In this document: piece after piece, positions 7,691 through 16,175 of the stretch
Numbering within the stretch: the stretch's first letter is position 1
How the letters are laid out: each line of letters starts with the position of its first letter
Source: Arthrobacter sp. V1I7
Lineage (GTDB): Bacteria; Actinomycetota; Actinomycetes; Actinomycetales; Micrococcaceae
Length of the DNA stretch: 64,000 nt
Assembly: GCF_030817015.1 (NCBI RefSeq)
Contig: NZ_JAUSYS010000001.1
Span: 3,906,001 to 3,970,000 of the forward strand
Direction: 5' to 3'
Program-made: the position numbers and the translations under genes
Notes under the pieces: model-generated
Seen by the model: the letters and a program-made list of their open reading frames with translations, nothing else
What the model was told of the DNA's origin: nothing
Databases searched by the model: none

Positions 7691-9130
7691 ATGGGCAGGG
7701 GAAGATTTCATCGGGCGGTCGGCATTGTCATCGTCTTTGCGGCCGGGGGCGCCGCGGCGCTGTTGTGGTTTGCGGTTGCCGCCGAAGGGCCGCGCCTTGA
7801 CGAGTCGCCGAGCAAAGGGCTCGTCCTGGGCGTCTGGAATGTGCTCTACAACACCGACGCTCCGGCGCTGCGCAACATGGTCGCCGCCATTGCCCTCGCC
7901 CTCCTGCTGGCCGCCGGGATCGCGCTGCTGGAACGCCGGATCACTAACAGGTCGCGCCGTTCCGCGAACCCCCGGGACGCCCCGCTGGCGCCCCGGATCG
8001 TCATGGCGGATACCCGCGAGATCTTTGGCGGTCCCGTGACCGTGACGGTACTGATCCCGGCACATAACGAAGAAGCGTCGCTTCCCACCACGATCGCCTC
8101 ACTCCTGACCCAGTCCCACCGCCCCGGGCGCATTATCGTGGTCGCGGACAACTGCACCGACAGCACGGTCGCCCTCGCCCGGCAGGCCGGCGTCGAGGTC
8201 ATGGAGTCCGTCGCCAACACCCAAAAGAAGGCCGGCGCGCTCAACCAGGCACTCAAGCTGCTGCTTCCCGGCCAGGGCGACAACGACGTCGTAATGGTGA
8301 TGGACGCTGACACCAGCCTCGACGACGGGTTCCTCGCCGCGGCAGCGGCCCGCTTCACCGACGACCGGGCCCTGATGGCGGTGGGCGGCCTGTTCTACGG
8401 GGAAGAAGGCCACGGCGTACTGGGGCAGTTCCAGCGCAATGAATACATCCGCTACGGACGTGAGATCCGCCGACGCCGGGGCCGCGTCTTTGTGCTCACC
8501 GGCACCGCATCCATGTTCCGGCCGCGCGCCCTGCGCACCGTCGCCGAGCAGCGCGGAGATTCCCTTCCGGGCAATCCGGGCGACGTGTACGACACCGTCG
8601 CCCTGACGGAGGACAACGAACTGACCATCGCCTTGAAGTCCCTGGGCGCCCTGATGATCTCGCCGGCCCAGTGCACGGTGGTCACCGAACTCATGCCCAG
8701 TTGGCGGACCCTCTGGTCCCAGCGCTTGCGTTGGCAACGCGGCGCCCTGGAGAACATCGGCGCCTACGGCGTGACCACGCAGACGGTCCGGTACTGGGCG
8801 CAGCAACTCGGCATCGGCTACGGTGTCATTGCCCTGAGCGCCTACTTCCTGCTGATCCTGCTGATGGTGTTCTCGCTCGACGTCTGGATCTGGTTCCCGT
8901 TCTGGCTGGTCCTGGGAGCACTGTTTACAGCGGAACGCGTCGTCACGGTGTGGAAGGGCGGCTGGCGTGCCCGTCTGTTGGCCCTGTCGTTATTCCCCGA
9001 ACTTTTCTTTGACATGATCCTCAACATCGTCTACGTCAAAGGAATCATCGACATCGCGCTCGGACGCACCGCCAACTGGAAACACCTCACCCACGAGACC
9101 GCCCCCGTCAGAGTGAAGGTACCGGCATGA
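7691..9130 (+). CDS. membrane-bound GT2 family glycosyltransferase
   Basis: A 479-residue processive-type glycosyltransferase. Two N-terminal hydrophobic segments (about 10-32 and 54-78) precede a GT2 catalytic domain with VTVLIPAHNEEASLP, the UDP-binding VVADNCTD, the DxD motif MDADT, the ED motif of TEDNEL and QRLRWQRG. C-terminal membrane segments follow. The layout resembles PgaC/IcaA, hyaluronan or cellulose synthase-like enzymes that make and extrude polysaccharide. The sugar is not predictable. The ATG at 7691 was chosen as the first start before the transmembrane helix. A small membrane protein gene overlaps its stop by 4 bases, suggesting a two-gene unit. Confidence 0.9.
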   Translation: MGRGRFHRAVGIVIVFAAGGAAALLWFAVAAEGPRLDESPSKGLVLGVWNVLYNTDAPALRNMVAAIALALLLAAGIALLERRITNRSRRSANPRDAPLAPRIVMADTREIFGGPVTVTVLIPAHNEEASLPTTIASLLTQSHRPGRIIVVADNCTDSTVALARQAGVEVMESVANTQKKAGALNQALKLLLPGQGDNDVVMVMDADTSLDDGFLAAAAARFTDDRALMAVGGLFYGEEGHGVLGQFQRNEYIRYGREIRRRRGRVFVLTGTASMFRPRALRTVAEQRGDSLPGNPGDVYDTVALTEDNELTIALKSLGALMISPAQCTVVTELMPSWRTLWSQRLRWQRGALENIGAYGVTTQTVRYWAQQLGIGYGVIALSAYFLLILLMVFSLDVWIWFPFWLVLGALFTAERVVTVWKGGWRARLLALSLFPELFFDMILNIVYVKGIIDIALGRTANWKHLTHETAPVRVKVPA

Positions 9131-9354
9131 TCCCGGCAGTCAGCCACCTTGTCCCCGCCGGGATCCTGCTTCCCGAGTCGATCCTGCACACCGGGTGGTT
9201 CGCCATCCTGGCAACCTTCGTGGCGATCAATACCGTCATGTATGCCGCCCTCGCCGTGGCGAAGATCCTGCCGAAGCTGCACCCCGGGTCCTGGCTTCCG
9301 GCGCGTCACGAACGGGCCGAGACGCGCAGCATCTATCCCGACGCGCAGCGGTAA
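9127..9354 (+). CDS. small membrane protein coupled to the GT2 glycosyltransferase
   Basis: A 75-residue protein whose ATG overlaps the GT2 stop as ATGA, a strong sign of translational coupling. One hydrophobic segment (about 21-48: HTGWFAILATFVAINTVMYA and on) is followed by a basic, hydrophilic tail. I do not recognise a family. Its position suggests an accessory subunit of the glycosyltransferase, by analogy with small partners such as PgaD. That role is inference only. Confidence 0.7.
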   Translation: MIPAVSHLVPAGILLPESILHTGWFAILATFVAINTVMYAALAVAKILPKLHPGSWLPARHERAETRSIYPDAQR

Positions 9355-9371
9355 GTACGCCCGAGCGAGGG

Positions 9372-9535
9372 CGAGGGACATGCCCAATCCTCAGCGGCAC
9401 CGGTGGACACAGGGGCACCCTGCCCATCCGCCAGCCCGGGCGAGGGACATGCCCAATCCTGGGCGGCAGCGGTGGACACATGGGCACCATGCCCATCCGT
9501 CGGCCCAAGCGAGGGGCATGCCCCCGGGCGCCCGG
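9372..9535. repeat. tandem GGACATG-family repeat, about 2.5 copies of a 67-bp unit
   Basis: Two full units and a partial third begin with GCGAGGGACATGCCCAATCC and end near TGCCCATCCG. Inside each, GGACACA..GCACC..TGCCCATCC aligns with the GGACATAATGCCACTATGTCC core of the array at 28081-28735, so the two loci share ancestry. The repeat fills the whole gap between the small membrane gene and the convergent FAD gene. Confidence 0.75.
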
Positions 9536-11623
9536 TCAGCGCCCCAGGATGTCGCGGGCAATCTCGTCGGCGTCGTGCAGGGTACGCTGGCCGCTGCGGT
9601 AGGCGGGGCCGTTCTTCTGCCGGGCCTCTGCTGCGATGGCTGTCCCCCACTGCGCGGCGGAAAGCTGCAGCCCGAGGACGTAGAGGCCCTCCGTCACGGA
9701 ACCGTTCGAGCCCAGCGGCCGGTACGGATGCGGGACAACGTCCAGGCCGGAGGTCTGCACCGGGACGCCTTCCACCGTCATCATCAGGCGCGCTCGTACC
9801 AGCCCCTCACTGAGCAGCTGTTCCAGCAGGGGTGACTCGTTGATGGTGACCCGGTTGGCCGGGGCGAGCGCTTCAATCAGGGATCGGGCCGCCACCGCCT
9901 CCCCCTGGGCATCTCCGGCGCCGGTCCCGCCAGAGGCCGGGCCCGCGGCACCCCGGCTGCCTGGGCCACCGTCCACCCACGGTGACGCCGCGGTGAAGGT
10001 CCCCGCCTCGCGGTCCACGCCGAACTTCGGGTCCGGTCCCACGAACCGGACGACGCCGGCCCGCGCCAGGGCTGCCAGCTGTTCGGCGCGCAGCGCGGGC
10101 GGCCCGCTTGCCAGTCCTTCAACGAAGGACTCGAACCAGCCGCGGAGCCCGGCCACCCACGACTCGTCCGTGATGCCACCGTCGGCCACCGCGGACTTGA
10201 GCACCGCCCGGCCATGGTGCAGGGCGCCGATCGTCATCTTCACCGGGTCGTCCTCGCCGAGCGCGGATCGCCGGGCATCGTCGAGGAGGTACTCCACGAC
10301 GGCGGCGTCCAGCTCCGTCCGGGAGCCGAACGATCGGCCGGCCAGCGGCGCGGCCAGCCCAAGCAAGTTCAACCGGTGGGCCGGCCGGACATGCGCTTCG
10401 ATCTCGGCGTCCACCGCGTCCTCCCACTTTGCAGCGCTGTGCGCATGGGGGCGCAGGGATTCCTCCAACGCCTGAAGGAACTCGGCGGGATCGGAGAGGA
10501 TGGCGCCGGGGTGCGAGCGCGCGAGCGTCGAATAGTAGGCCCAGATGGCGTCGCGGTGCAGCAGGGGCCAGAGATCGTGGTCGAAGGCGGGCTGGATCCC
10601 CGCCCCCGCGAACCGGGCCAGCGCACTTTCGGTGCAGTACCGCAGCGTCACGGCCGAGGGGTAGTACCCGGCGAGGGCGGCCTTGGCCCGGTAGGGAGTG
10701 CCGCGGCGGGAGGCCGCAATAATGAGAGGTTCACGGCCGGAGGGCCGGTAGCCCAGGCGGCCATCCTCCCCGGCCACGAAGGTACCCCCGCGGCCCTCGG
10801 TGAGCTGGCCCATGACATCGAAGAAGTTCAGGCCCATGCCCCGCACCAGCACGGGCCTGGCCGCCGGCACCAGGGACCAGTCGACGTCCGCCGGCACCGA
10901 CGGGGGCAGGTACAGCAGCCCCAGCTCCTCGGCCGCAGCCTTGAGCTCCCGCTGTTCCGGGTTGAGCCGCGATTCGAGATGGCCCAGGGCCAGCACCACG
11001 GAGTCGACGGTCAGCACCGCGCCGCCCTCGAGCCCGACGTCGAGCTTTCCGCGCGCGTTCCGGCCGCCCCCGAGTGCCGTGCCACTGCCGGATCCATTGG
11101 CGTCCTCAGCTCCGGTGCCGCTGCGGTGTCCAGCCCCGGCGGCCGCCGGCCGGACCGAGACCGCCGTCGTTTCGTGGAATTCCACCGAGACGCCGGCCGG
11201 CAGCCGGGAGAGCAGTTCTTCGAGCGTGGAACGCAGGTAGCGTCCGTACAGTGCGCGGCTGGGGAAGTCCGCGGAGCCCAGCCCCGCGAGTTCGGCGCGT
11301 TCCTCGGCGGTGAGCGAGGGGTGGGGCTGCCGCTGCTGCCGTTCGCGCCAGCGGTCGAAGGTGTCCCCGGCCAGCGGGGAGGCCAGTTCCGGGTCCTCGG
11401 GTATGACCGTGGGGTAAAACGACTGCGTGTTCATCAGGTACAAGCGGGACTGGCCGGGCTGCCACACATGGCCCGGGCCCGCGGGGTAGGGATCAACCAC
11501 ATCGATGTGGAGGGTGGCGTCCGGGCCTGCCGGTGCCCAGTTCGCGAGCAGCCGCTCCAGCACGCTTGTGCCCCGGGGACCGGCGCCTATCAGTGCCGTC
11601 CGGATGCTCTGCGATATGACCAC
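9536..11623 (-). CDS. FAD/NAD(P)-binding protein
   Basis: A 695-residue protein with an N-terminal dinucleotide-binding fold (ALIGAGPRGTSVLERLLANW, about 9-28), a VVDPYPAGPGHVWQPGQS stretch, a second nucleotide site near VVLALGHLESRLN and a RGMGLNFFDVMGQLTEGRGG segment. This fits the NAD_binding_9 FAD/NAD(P) family common in actinobacteria, whose substrate is not established. Gly/Ala/Ser-rich insertions at about 165-190 and 575-600 look like loops. The start at 11623 is the only one ahead of the nucleotide motif. It diverges from the S9 peptidase across 113 bases. Confidence 0.8.
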   Translation of the reverse strand: MVISQSIRTALIGAGPRGTSVLERLLANWAPAGPDATLHIDVVDPYPAGPGHVWQPGQSRLYLMNTQSFYPTVIPEDPELASPLAGDTFDRWRERQQRQPHPSLTAEERAELAGLGSADFPSRALYGRYLRSTLEELLSRLPAGVSVEFHETTAVSVRPAAAGAGHRSGTGAEDANGSGSGTALGGGRNARGKLDVGLEGGAVLTVDSVVLALGHLESRLNPEQRELKAAAEELGLLYLPPSVPADVDWSLVPAARPVLVRGMGLNFFDVMGQLTEGRGGTFVAGEDGRLGYRPSGREPLIIAASRRGTPYRAKAALAGYYPSAVTLRYCTESALARFAGAGIQPAFDHDLWPLLHRDAIWAYYSTLARSHPGAILSDPAEFLQALEESLRPHAHSAAKWEDAVDAEIEAHVRPAHRLNLLGLAAPLAGRSFGSRTELDAAVVEYLLDDARRSALGEDDPVKMTIGALHHGRAVLKSAVADGGITDESWVAGLRGWFESFVEGLASGPPALRAEQLAALARAGVVRFVGPDPKFGVDREAGTFTAASPWVDGGPGSRGAAGPASGGTGAGDAQGEAVAARSLIEALAPANRVTINESPLLEQLLSEGLVRARLMMTVEGVPVQTSGLDVVPHPYRPLGSNGSVTEGLYVLGLQLSAAQWGTAIAAEARQKNGPAYRSGQRTLHDADEIARDILGR

Positions 11624-11646
11624 GGCAACCAGCGTATCGGCAAGCG

Positions 11647-11692
11647 GGATGCCGCTTTACCGACGGATGCCGCTTTACCGACGGCTGCCGCT
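11647..11692. repeat. 18-bp direct repeat in a divergent promoter region
   Basis: Two exact copies of GGATGCCGCTTTACCGAC (11647-11664, 11665-11682) and a degenerate third start. They lie between two divergent genes and could be operator-like or simple slippage. Confidence 0.6.
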
Positions 11693-11736
11693 GGTCCCGT
11701 GACTTGCTAGCGGCGCGCTGATGTTGCTTGGATGGG

Positions 11737-14040
11737 ATGATGACCACCACCGAAGCTGCTCACCCGTCCTCGTCCCGCCACCCAACCGGACCCGTCGGCG
11801 GTGCAGGAACCGCCCCTGAACCCGTCGATGAGAACATCTGGCTCGAGGAGACCTACGGCGAGCAGCAACTGGCCTGGGTCCGTGAACAGAACGCCCGGAC
11901 CGAGGACCTGCTCGAGGACGCGCAGTACGCGGACCTCGAGTCCAGCATCCTGGAGGTGCTGGACTCGACCGACCGGATTGCGATGGTCGGCAAGCACGGC
12001 GGCTGGTACTACAACTTCTGGAAAGACCGTGACAACCCCAAGGGCCTGTGGCGCCGGACCAGCTGGGAGAGCTACCGGGGCGGATCACCGGAGTGGGACA
12101 TCCTTTTGGACGTGGACGCCCTGGCCGCGTCCGAGGGCGAGGAATGGGTTTTCCACGGCGCCAACTTCCTCCGCCCGGCACAGGGCGAGCCGCACCGGCG
12201 GGCCCTGCTGGCCCTCTCCCCCGACGGCGGCGACGCCAACCGCTACCGCGAGTTCGACGTCGAGTCCCGCAGCTTCGTGGACCCCGCCGCCGGCGGCTTC
12301 GACCTGCCCACGGCCAAGGGCAATGCCTCGTGGCTCGATGCGGACACCCTGCTGGTGGCCACCACGGCGGAGGGGCTGCCCAGCACCACCTCCTCCTACG
12401 CCCGGACCGGCGTGAAATTGCACCGCGGCAGCTCCCTGGCCACGGCGGAGCGGGTGTTCGAGATCCCCGAGGACCACATGATGGCGCTCGTGGCCCACGA
12501 CTCCACGCCCGGCTTCGAGCGGACCTTCGCCGTGGACTGGATCAGCTTCTTCGAACGGAACACCTCCGTGCTGCGCGACGGCCAGTGGGTGCAGCTCGAT
12601 GTCCCGGCGGACGTGAACCTGAGCTCGCACCGCGAATGGCTGCTGTTCCGCCCGCAGAAGGACTGGACCGTCGACGGGACGGTGTACCCCGCAGGGTCCC
12701 TGCTCGCGGCCGGGTTCGAGGACTTCCTGGCCGGCAGCCGGGACCTCGCCGTGCTCTTCACCCCGGACGCACACACCTCGTTGCAGTCCTGGAGCTGGAC
12801 GCGGGACTTCCTGCTGCTGAACCTGCTCCGCGATGTGTCCTCGGAAATCCGGGTGCTTGATCCGCTGCGCGGCGGCACGGACGGCGCTTGGGCCTCCACC
12901 GTGCTGGACGCCTGCCCGCCGCTGCACGATGTCAATGCCTACGCGGTCGACGACGAAGACGAAGCCAGCGACACTGACGACGACGGCACCGGCGGTACCG
13001 GCGGCGCCCCGGTGGTGGAGCGTGAAGCGCCCGGCGCCGGGAACGACTTCTGGCTCGTGGCCACGGGGTTTACCACGCCCAGCACCCTCACCCGGGGAAC
13101 CCTGAAACGGGCGGGAACCGCCGAGGACGTCCCCGGCGTGGCCAGCACGCACGAGGTGGTCCGCTCCTCGCCGTCGTTCTTCAACGAGGAAGCCTACGAG
13201 GTTCAGCAGCACTTCGCCGTCTCCAAGGACGGCACCCGGGTGCCGTACTTCCAGGTGGCAGCCCGGGACCTGGTGCTCGACGGCCAGAACCCGACCCAGC
13301 TCTCCGGCTACGGCGGCTTCGAGATTTCCCGGACCCCGGCCTACAGCGGCGCGGTCGGCCGCGCCTGGCTGGAACGGCGCACCGAGGCGTCCTTCGGCGC
13401 CGAGGGGGACGGCCCACATTCCCGGGGCGGCGTCTACGTCGTGGCCAACATCCGCGGCGGCGGGGAATACGGTCCGTCCTGGCACCGCGCCGCGCTGCAG
13501 GAGAACCGCCACCGGGCGTATGAGGACTTCGCCGCGGTGGCTCTGGACCTGATCTCCCGCGGCGTCACCTCCCGGGAGCGCCTCGGCTGCGTGGGGGGCT
13601 CCAACGGCGGTCTGCTGGTGGGCAACATGCTCACCCAGTATCCGGACCTGTTCGGAGCCGTGTCCTGCGGGGTGCCGCTGCTGGACATGCGCCGGTACAC
13701 CAAGCTGTCCGCCGGCTACTCCTGGATCGCCGAATACGGCGACCCTGACGTGCCCGAACAGTGGGACTTCATCAAGACCTTCTCGCCGTACCACCTGCTC
13801 AAGGACGGCGTGGAGTACCCGGAAACGTTCATCTGGACCGCCACCTCGGATGACCGCGTCGGACCCGTCCAGGCCCGGAAGATGGCCGCCCGGATGCAGG
13901 CCATGGGGATCCCCAATGTCTGGTTCCATGAAGCCCTGGAAGGCGGCCACGCGGGCGCCTCGGACAACCGGCAGGCGGCGGCGCTGCAGAGCCGCAGCCA
14001 GCATTTCCTGTGGCGGGCGCTGGCCGGCAACGCAGCCTGA
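11737..14040 (+). CDS. prolyl oligopeptidase (S9) family serine peptidase
   Basis: A 767-residue cytoplasmic peptidase that cleaves short peptides, usually after proline. The N-terminal half is the beta-propeller; the C-terminal alpha/beta hydrolase carries VVANIRGGGEYGPSWH, the nucleophile motif GGSNGG (serine), the aspartate in ATSDDRVGP and the histidine in EGGHAG. An acidic, glycine-rich insertion at about 405-430 is unusual and probably a surface loop. No signal peptide is visible. The start is uncertain: ATG at 11737 or 11740 lacks a good Shine-Dalgarno sequence, and an in-frame TTG lies at 11728. Confidence 0.9.
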   Translation: MMTTTEAAHPSSSRHPTGPVGGAGTAPEPVDENIWLEETYGEQQLAWVREQNARTEDLLEDAQYADLESSILEVLDSTDRIAMVGKHGGWYYNFWKDRDNPKGLWRRTSWESYRGGSPEWDILLDVDALAASEGEEWVFHGANFLRPAQGEPHRRALLALSPDGGDANRYREFDVESRSFVDPAAGGFDLPTAKGNASWLDADTLLVATTAEGLPSTTSSYARTGVKLHRGSSLATAERVFEIPEDHMMALVAHDSTPGFERTFAVDWISFFERNTSVLRDGQWVQLDVPADVNLSSHREWLLFRPQKDWTVDGTVYPAGSLLAAGFEDFLAGSRDLAVLFTPDAHTSLQSWSWTRDFLLLNLLRDVSSEIRVLDPLRGGTDGAWASTVLDACPPLHDVNAYAVDDEDEASDTDDDGTGGTGGAPVVEREAPGAGNDFWLVATGFTTPSTLTRGTLKRAGTAEDVPGVASTHEVVRSSPSFFNEEAYEVQQHFAVSKDGTRVPYFQVAARDLVLDGQNPTQLSGYGGFEISRTPAYSGAVGRAWLERRTEASFGAEGDGPHSRGGVYVVANIRGGGEYGPSWHRAALQENRHRAYEDFAAVALDLISRGVTSRERLGCVGGSNGGLLVGNMLTQYPDLFGAVSCGVPLLDMRRYTKLSAGYSWIAEYGDPDVPEQWDFIKTFSPYHLLKDGVEYPETFIWTATSDDRVGPVQARKMAARMQAMGIPNVWFHEALEGGHAGASDNRQAAALQSRSQHFLWRALAGNAA

Positions 14041-14216
14041 GCCGGCACGCCCGGCAGCCGGGTAGCGCCGGGCAACGGGCGGGTAGCGTCCGGTCCGTCG
14101 GGGTAGCGCCGGGCACCGTCGGGCCGCCTGGCGCGGGCGGGACGCCGCCCAGCGTTCGTCGTTTTGCGCTGCATGCCCCCTTCTGCGTATCCTTGGTTGG
14201 CTAGTTACTAGCAATT

Positions 14217-14304
14217 GGAGACGTGCCAGAGCGGCCGAATGGGCTTCACTGCTAATGAAGTGTGGGGCACAACTCCACCGGGGGTTCAAATCCCCCCGTC
14301 TCCG
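14217..14304 (+). tRNA. tRNA-Ser(GCT)
   Basis: The acceptor GGAGACG (14217-14223) pairs with CGTCTCC (14297-14303), followed by G. The anticodon loop CTGCTAA gives anticodon GCT. A long variable arm is present. Upstream, 14058-14120 holds a degenerate 20-bp GGGTAGCGCCGGGCA repeat. Confidence 0.95.
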
Positions 14305-14310
14305 CGTTTG

Positions 14311-14336
14311 GCCCCGGTCCTGGACCGGGGCCTTTT
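14311..14336 (+). terminator. intrinsic terminator after tRNA-Ser(GCT)
   Basis: GCCCCGGTCC (14311-14320) pairs with GGACCGGGGC (14322-14331), followed by CTTTT. It sits 6 bases after the tRNA. Confidence 0.8.
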
Positions 14337-14492
14337 GCGTTCCCGGCGGGTTTCAGGCCCGGATGGCGGCCCGGCGGGACGGCGGCTCGCGGCCCGGCCG
14401 GACGGCACCCCGCGGCCCGGCAGGACAGCGGCCCGTGCGACGCCGGCGCCTACCTGGCGCATCCCGGCCCGGCGGGATGGCAGGATAGGCCC

Positions 14493-16175
14493 ATGTCGAG
14501 CAGCAACGCAATTGACGCGATCATCGTGGGCGGCGGCCACAACGGCCTGGCCGCCGCCGCCTACCTGTCCAAAGCCGGCCGGAGGGTCCTGCTGCTGGAA
14601 AAGCTCGGGCACTCAGGCGGCGCGGCGGTCTCGGCCCAGGCGTTCGACGGCGTCGGCGCCCGCCTCTCGCGCTACTCCTACCTCGTCAGTCTCCTGCCCC
14701 AGCAGGTCATCGACGAGCTTGGCCTGCGGATCCAACTGGCCCGTCGGCGGTATTCCTCCTACACGCCCGAGCCGCACAGCAGCGGCCGGGGCCTGCTGAT
14801 CGACAACGAGGACGCCGCCGCGACTGCCGCATCCTTTGCCGCTGTCGGCGCCCCGGCCGGGGAATTCGAGGCCTTCAACGATTTCTACGCCCGCTGCCGT
14901 GGGCTCACGGAGGCCCTCTGGCCGACCCTCACCTCGCCGTTGCCGACCCGGTCCGAGGCCCGTGCGCTGGCCGTCCAGGCCGGTGCGGGGGAGTCCTGGG
15001 ACGCCATGGTTGAACGGCCCATCGGGGAGGTGATCGCCGAAAAACTCCAGCACGACCTGGTCCGCGGGGTCGTCCTGACCGACGCCCTGATCGGCACGTT
15101 CGCCCGGGCCGGCGATGAGGACCTGCAGCAGAACATCTGCTTCCTCTACCACCTGATCGGCGGAGGCACGGGCGACTGGGACGTGCCCGTCGGCGGCATG
15201 GGCGCGGTCTCCGGTGAGCTGGAACGCGCTGCCCGGGACGCCGGCGCCACGATCCTGACCTCGGCCGAAGTCACCGCCGTCCGTCCCGGCGGGATGGTCA
15301 GCTACCTCCACGACGGCGTCGAGCACCTGGCCACGGCACAGTGGATCCTGGCAAACGTGGCCCCGGTGGTCCTCGACCGGCTCCGGGCTTCCGGCACCTA
15401 CCCGGCCGCCCCCGCGCCGCTAACGACGCGAAACCCCAACCACCTGCGCGAGGGCGCCCAGGTCAAGGTCAACCTGCTGCTCAAGAGACTCCCCCGGCTG
15501 CTGGATGGAAGCGTCAGCCCGGAAGCGGCCTTCGGCGGTACGTTCCACATCAATGAGACCTGGCCGCAGCTCGACGCCGCGTACCTCACCGCGGCCTCCG
15601 GGGCCGTCCCGGACCCGCTGCCCTGCGAGATCTACTGCCATTCCCTCACCGACCCGAGCATCCTGTCCCCCGAGCTCCAGGCGGCCGGCGCACAGACCCT
15701 CACGGTGTTCGGCCTGCACGTCCCGGACCGGCTGATCACCGGGGAGAACAACGAGGAGCAGCGTGCCGAACTGCAGGCCGCCGTGTTGAAGTCGCTGAAC
15801 TCGGTGCTGGCCGAACCGGTCGAGGAGCTGCTGTTGGCCGGCCCCGACGGACAGCCCTGCATCGAAACGAAGACCACCCTGGACATCGAACGCGCCGTCG
15901 GGATGCCGCGGGGGAATATCTTCCACGGCGGCCTCGACTGGCCCTTCGTGGAGGACGGCGAACCTCTGGACACCCCGGCCCGGCGCTGGGGGGTGGCGAC
16001 CGACGATCCGCAGATCCTGCTGTGCGGCTCCGGCGCCCGGCGCGGCGGAGCCGTCAGCGCCATCGGCGGCCATAACGCCGCCATGGCGGTCCTGGAATCC
16101 GGCCCCGCGGGCGCTGACCTCAGCCGGCCTGGCCAAGCACCAGCGGCAGTACCGCCCCGGCGCCGGCGAGCCTGA
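14493..16175 (+). CDS. phytoene-desaturase-like FAD-dependent oxidoreductase
   Basis: A 560-residue flavoprotein of the CrtI/PYROXD2 type. The N-terminal FAD-binding motif is AIIVGGGHNGLAAAAYLSKAGRRVLLLEK (in part GGGHNGLAAAAYLSKAG, about 11-27), followed by GHSGGAAVS. The C-terminal FAD-contact motif is near LLCGSGARRGGAVSAIGGHNAA. Carotenoid genes are not adjacent, so the substrate is unknown; many actinobacterial members are not carotenoid enzymes. The ATG at 14493 was chosen because upstream codons are low-complexity Pro/Gly/Arg that overlap the tRNA terminator. The 3' end overlaps the convergent recQ gene by 56 bases. Confidence 0.85.
   Translation: MSSSNAIDAIIVGGGHNGLAAAAYLSKAGRRVLLLEKLGHSGGAAVSAQAFDGVGARLSRYSYLVSLLPQQVIDELGLRIQLARRRYSSYTPEPHSSGRGLLIDNEDAAATAASFAAVGAPAGEFEAFNDFYARCRGLTEALWPTLTSPLPTRSEARALAVQAGAGESWDAMVERPIGEVIAEKLQHDLVRGVVLTDALIGTFARAGDEDLQQNICFLYHLIGGGTGDWDVPVGGMGAVSGELERAARDAGATILTSAEVTAVRPGGMVSYLHDGVEHLATAQWILANVAPVVLDRLRASGTYPAAPAPLTTRNPNHLREGAQVKVNLLLKRLPRLLDGSVSPEAAFGGTFHINETWPQLDAAYLTAASGAVPDPLPCEIYCHSLTDPSILSPELQAAGAQTLTVFGLHVPDRLITGENNEEQRAELQAAVLKSLNSVLAEPVEELLLAGPDGQPCIETKTTLDIERAVGMPRGNIFHGGLDWPFVEDGEPLDTPARRWGVATDDPQILLCGSGARRGGAVSAIGGHNAAMAVLESGPAGADLSRPGQAPAAVPPRRRRA

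Noticed and set aside
12085..14289. Minus-strand 734-codon frame opposite the S9 peptidase
   Set aside because: The plus-strand gene has its full catalytic triad; the antisense frame also enters tRNA-Ser(GCT).
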